Below are positions 21,494 to 22,743 of a DNA stretch of 22,743 nt, in pieces. The number at the start of each line of letters is the position of its first letter. The first letter of the stretch is position 1. Below the pieces are notes generated by a model. That model was not told the origin of the DNA. It saw only the letters and a program-made list of their open reading frames with translations, and did not search any database. The position numbers and the translations under genes are program-made. The stretch spans positions 1-22,743 of the forward strand of contig DAIDKA010000258.1 in assembly GCA_027451085.1 (NCBI GenBank), written 5' to 3'. The DNA is from Gammaproteobacteria bacterium (GTDB lineage: Bacteria; Pseudomonadota; Gammaproteobacteria; Steroidobacterales; Steroidobacteraceae).

Positions 21494-22716
21494 GCGGCGG
21501 GTGGCAGGTGGAACTCGACACAGACGCCGCGGCCACCGGTCGACTGCATGGAGATCTGGCCGCCGAGGCGTTCCACCGTGGCATGTGAAAGCGCCAGGCC
21601 CAGCCCCATGCCACCGGGCTTGCCGCTGCGGAACAACTCCGGGGGCAGTGGGGGCTGCGCCTGATCAAAGCCGATGCCGTAGTCACGGATCCGGCACTGC
21701 AGGCCCGCGGTGTTGAGTTCAAGGTGCAGGTCCACCCGGTGCTCCCCGGCCTGTTCACTGGCATCAGCGGCGTTGTTGAGCAGCGCCTGCAGGAGATGCC
21801 CCACCGCCGGATCGACGCCGGCGGAGCCTGCCAGCAGGCCTGAGCGCTGCAGGGCAATGGTTGGCCGGACCAGCCGCCATTGCTCGATGACATCGTCCAG
21901 TGCCACCGTCATCGATGACGCGGCGCCGGAGCCGGCCGGGGCCGCCAGGGTTCGCACCCTGTCCCGACACAACTCGATCAGTGAGCGCAGGGTCCCGGCC
22001 TGCTGGCGCTGTTCGGGGGTTCGCGCGTCATCGGCCATTTCCTCGACCATCAGCATCAGCGTGGCCAACGGCGTATTGAGTTCATGAGCAACAGCCGCTG
22101 CGTGTGTTGCCAGTGCGACGATGCCCTCGTTGCGGGTGAAGCGGTCACGCAGGCGCGAGACTTCCCGCTCACTGCGGCGCCAGGCCGAGGCCATGCGGGT
22201 GAAAAAAACCAGCATGACCACTGCCGAGACGATGAAGTTGGCCAGCATGCCGGCCATGTGCAGCCCGAAGGTACCGCCTGCAAAGCGGGGCGCATCGGGC
22301 AGCGGCCGGCCGAAATGGGTGGACAGGAAGTAGCCGGTGAGCGAAGCCAGGGCGGTGGCAGTCATCAGCCCCCGGGGCAGGGCCAGGATGGCAAGGGCGA
22401 TGGGTATGAGAAACAGTGAGGCAAAAGGATTTTCCATGCCGCCGCCGAGGCAGATCAGCCACGCGAGCACGGCGATGTCGACCAGCATGTGCAGGAACAC
22501 TTCCACGGTGCGCGCTTCGCCGCCATGGCGCACGCGCCAGCTCACGTAAATGTTGAACGCCGCCAGTGCAGCCGTGCCCGCCAGCAGCAAAGCCACCGGC
22601 AGCCCCACGCTCATGGGGCCTGCCACGACAGCCACCGTCAGGGACTGACCGGCGACCGCCAGCCAGCGCAGGTGGCAGAGCTGGCGCATGAAGGCAAGTG
22701 AGACGTTGCGGGACAT
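21490..22716 (-). CDS. RegB/PrrB-type redox sensor histidine kinase
   Basis: The product has 408 residues with six hydrophobic membrane segments in residues about 15-175. The loop GGGMENPF (91-98) matches the GGxxNPF quinone-sensing motif of RegB. The H-box HAAAVAHELNTPLAT carries the phosphorylated H211. C250 in ELCRDRV lies where RegB has its redox-active cysteine. The catalytic domain follows with the N-box (NN at 314-315), DYGIGF (345-350) and GMGLGLA. This kinase senses the quinone pool or oxygen state at the inner membrane and phosphorylates the RegA-type regulator encoded directly downstream. The ATG at 22716 is preceded by a good ribosome site (AAAGGAAAG on the minus strand). The remaining 27 bases to the window edge show nothing further. 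Confidence 0.94.
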   Translation of the reverse strand: MSRNVSLAFMRQLCHLRWLAVAGQSLTVAVVAGPMSVGLPVALLLAGTAALAAFNIYVSWRVRHGGEARTVEVFLHMLVDIAVLAWLICLGGGMENPFASLFLIPIALAILALPRGLMTATALASLTGYFLSTHFGRPLPDAPRFAGGTFGLHMAGMLANFIVSAVVMLVFFTRMASAWRRSEREVSRLRDRFTRNEGIVALATHAAAVAHELNTPLATLMLMVEEMADDARTPEQRQQAGTLRSLIELCRDRVRTLAAPAGSGAASSMTVALDDVIEQWRLVRPTIALQRSGLLAGSAGVDPAVGHLLQALLNNAADASEQAGEHRVDLHLELNTAGLQCRIRDYGIGFDQAQPPLPPELFRSGKPGGMGLGLALSHATVERLGGQISMQSTGGRGVCVEFHLPPAA

Positions 22717-22743
22717 GCTTTCCTTTATGCCACCGGGGTCCGG

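Overview
This is chromosomal DNA from a high-GC (roughly two-thirds G+C by eye) proteobacterium. The protein types (ClcB-like ClC protein, two-ACT biosynthetic threonine deaminase, PA0069-family radical SAM protein, HiPIP, RegB/RegA pair, double-length UvrA) and the LexA box of CTG-N10-CAG type suggest a gammaproteobacterium near the Xanthomonadales/Nevskiales/Steroidobacterales. That placement is inference. No rRNA, tRNA, CRISPR array, insertion sequence or phage gene was seen.

Layout. 1-170 (+): tail of a probable alpha/beta hydrolase. 180-1778 (+): coiled-coil protein with a C-terminal FHA domain. 1795-3561 (+): ClcB-type ClC chloride transporter with a C-terminal CBS pair. 3613-5130 (+): threonine deaminase IlvA. 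5186-6952 (-): exported DUF885 protein, convergent with ilvA. 7027-9138 (+): PA0069-family radical SAM protein (COG1533, related to SplB) interrupted by a 347-residue LAGLIDADG intein, with a near-perfect LexA (SOS) box at its start. 9349-11496 (+): membrane-bound GAF-GGDEF-EAL protein. 11741-11823: a class I cyclic-di-GMP (GEMM-I) riboswitch, followed by a hairpin that hides the ribosome binding site of 11910-13343 (+), an unnamed protein with two SPOR-like domains. 13366-19170 (-): a 1934-residue double UvrA with four ATPase modules. 19257-20435 (+): PLP-dependent cystathionine gamma-synthase/lyase. 20545-20880 (+): Tat-exported HiPIP. 20894-22716 (-): RegA-type response regulator and RegB-type redox kinase, overlapping by 4 bases.

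Two themes stand out. First, a cyclic-di-GMP circuit: a gene for a probable cyclic-di-GMP synthase lies directly upstream of a cyclic-di-GMP riboswitch that very probably sets translation of the SPOR-like protein. Second, DNA damage: an SOS box controls a SplB-related radical SAM gene. Its intein sits exactly at the third iron-sulfur cysteine, so the intein's catalytic Cys1 stands where the cluster ligand belongs until splicing replaces it. The double UvrA has a weak LexA-like half site over its likely promoter. The right end holds a redox module of HiPIP with RegB/RegA.
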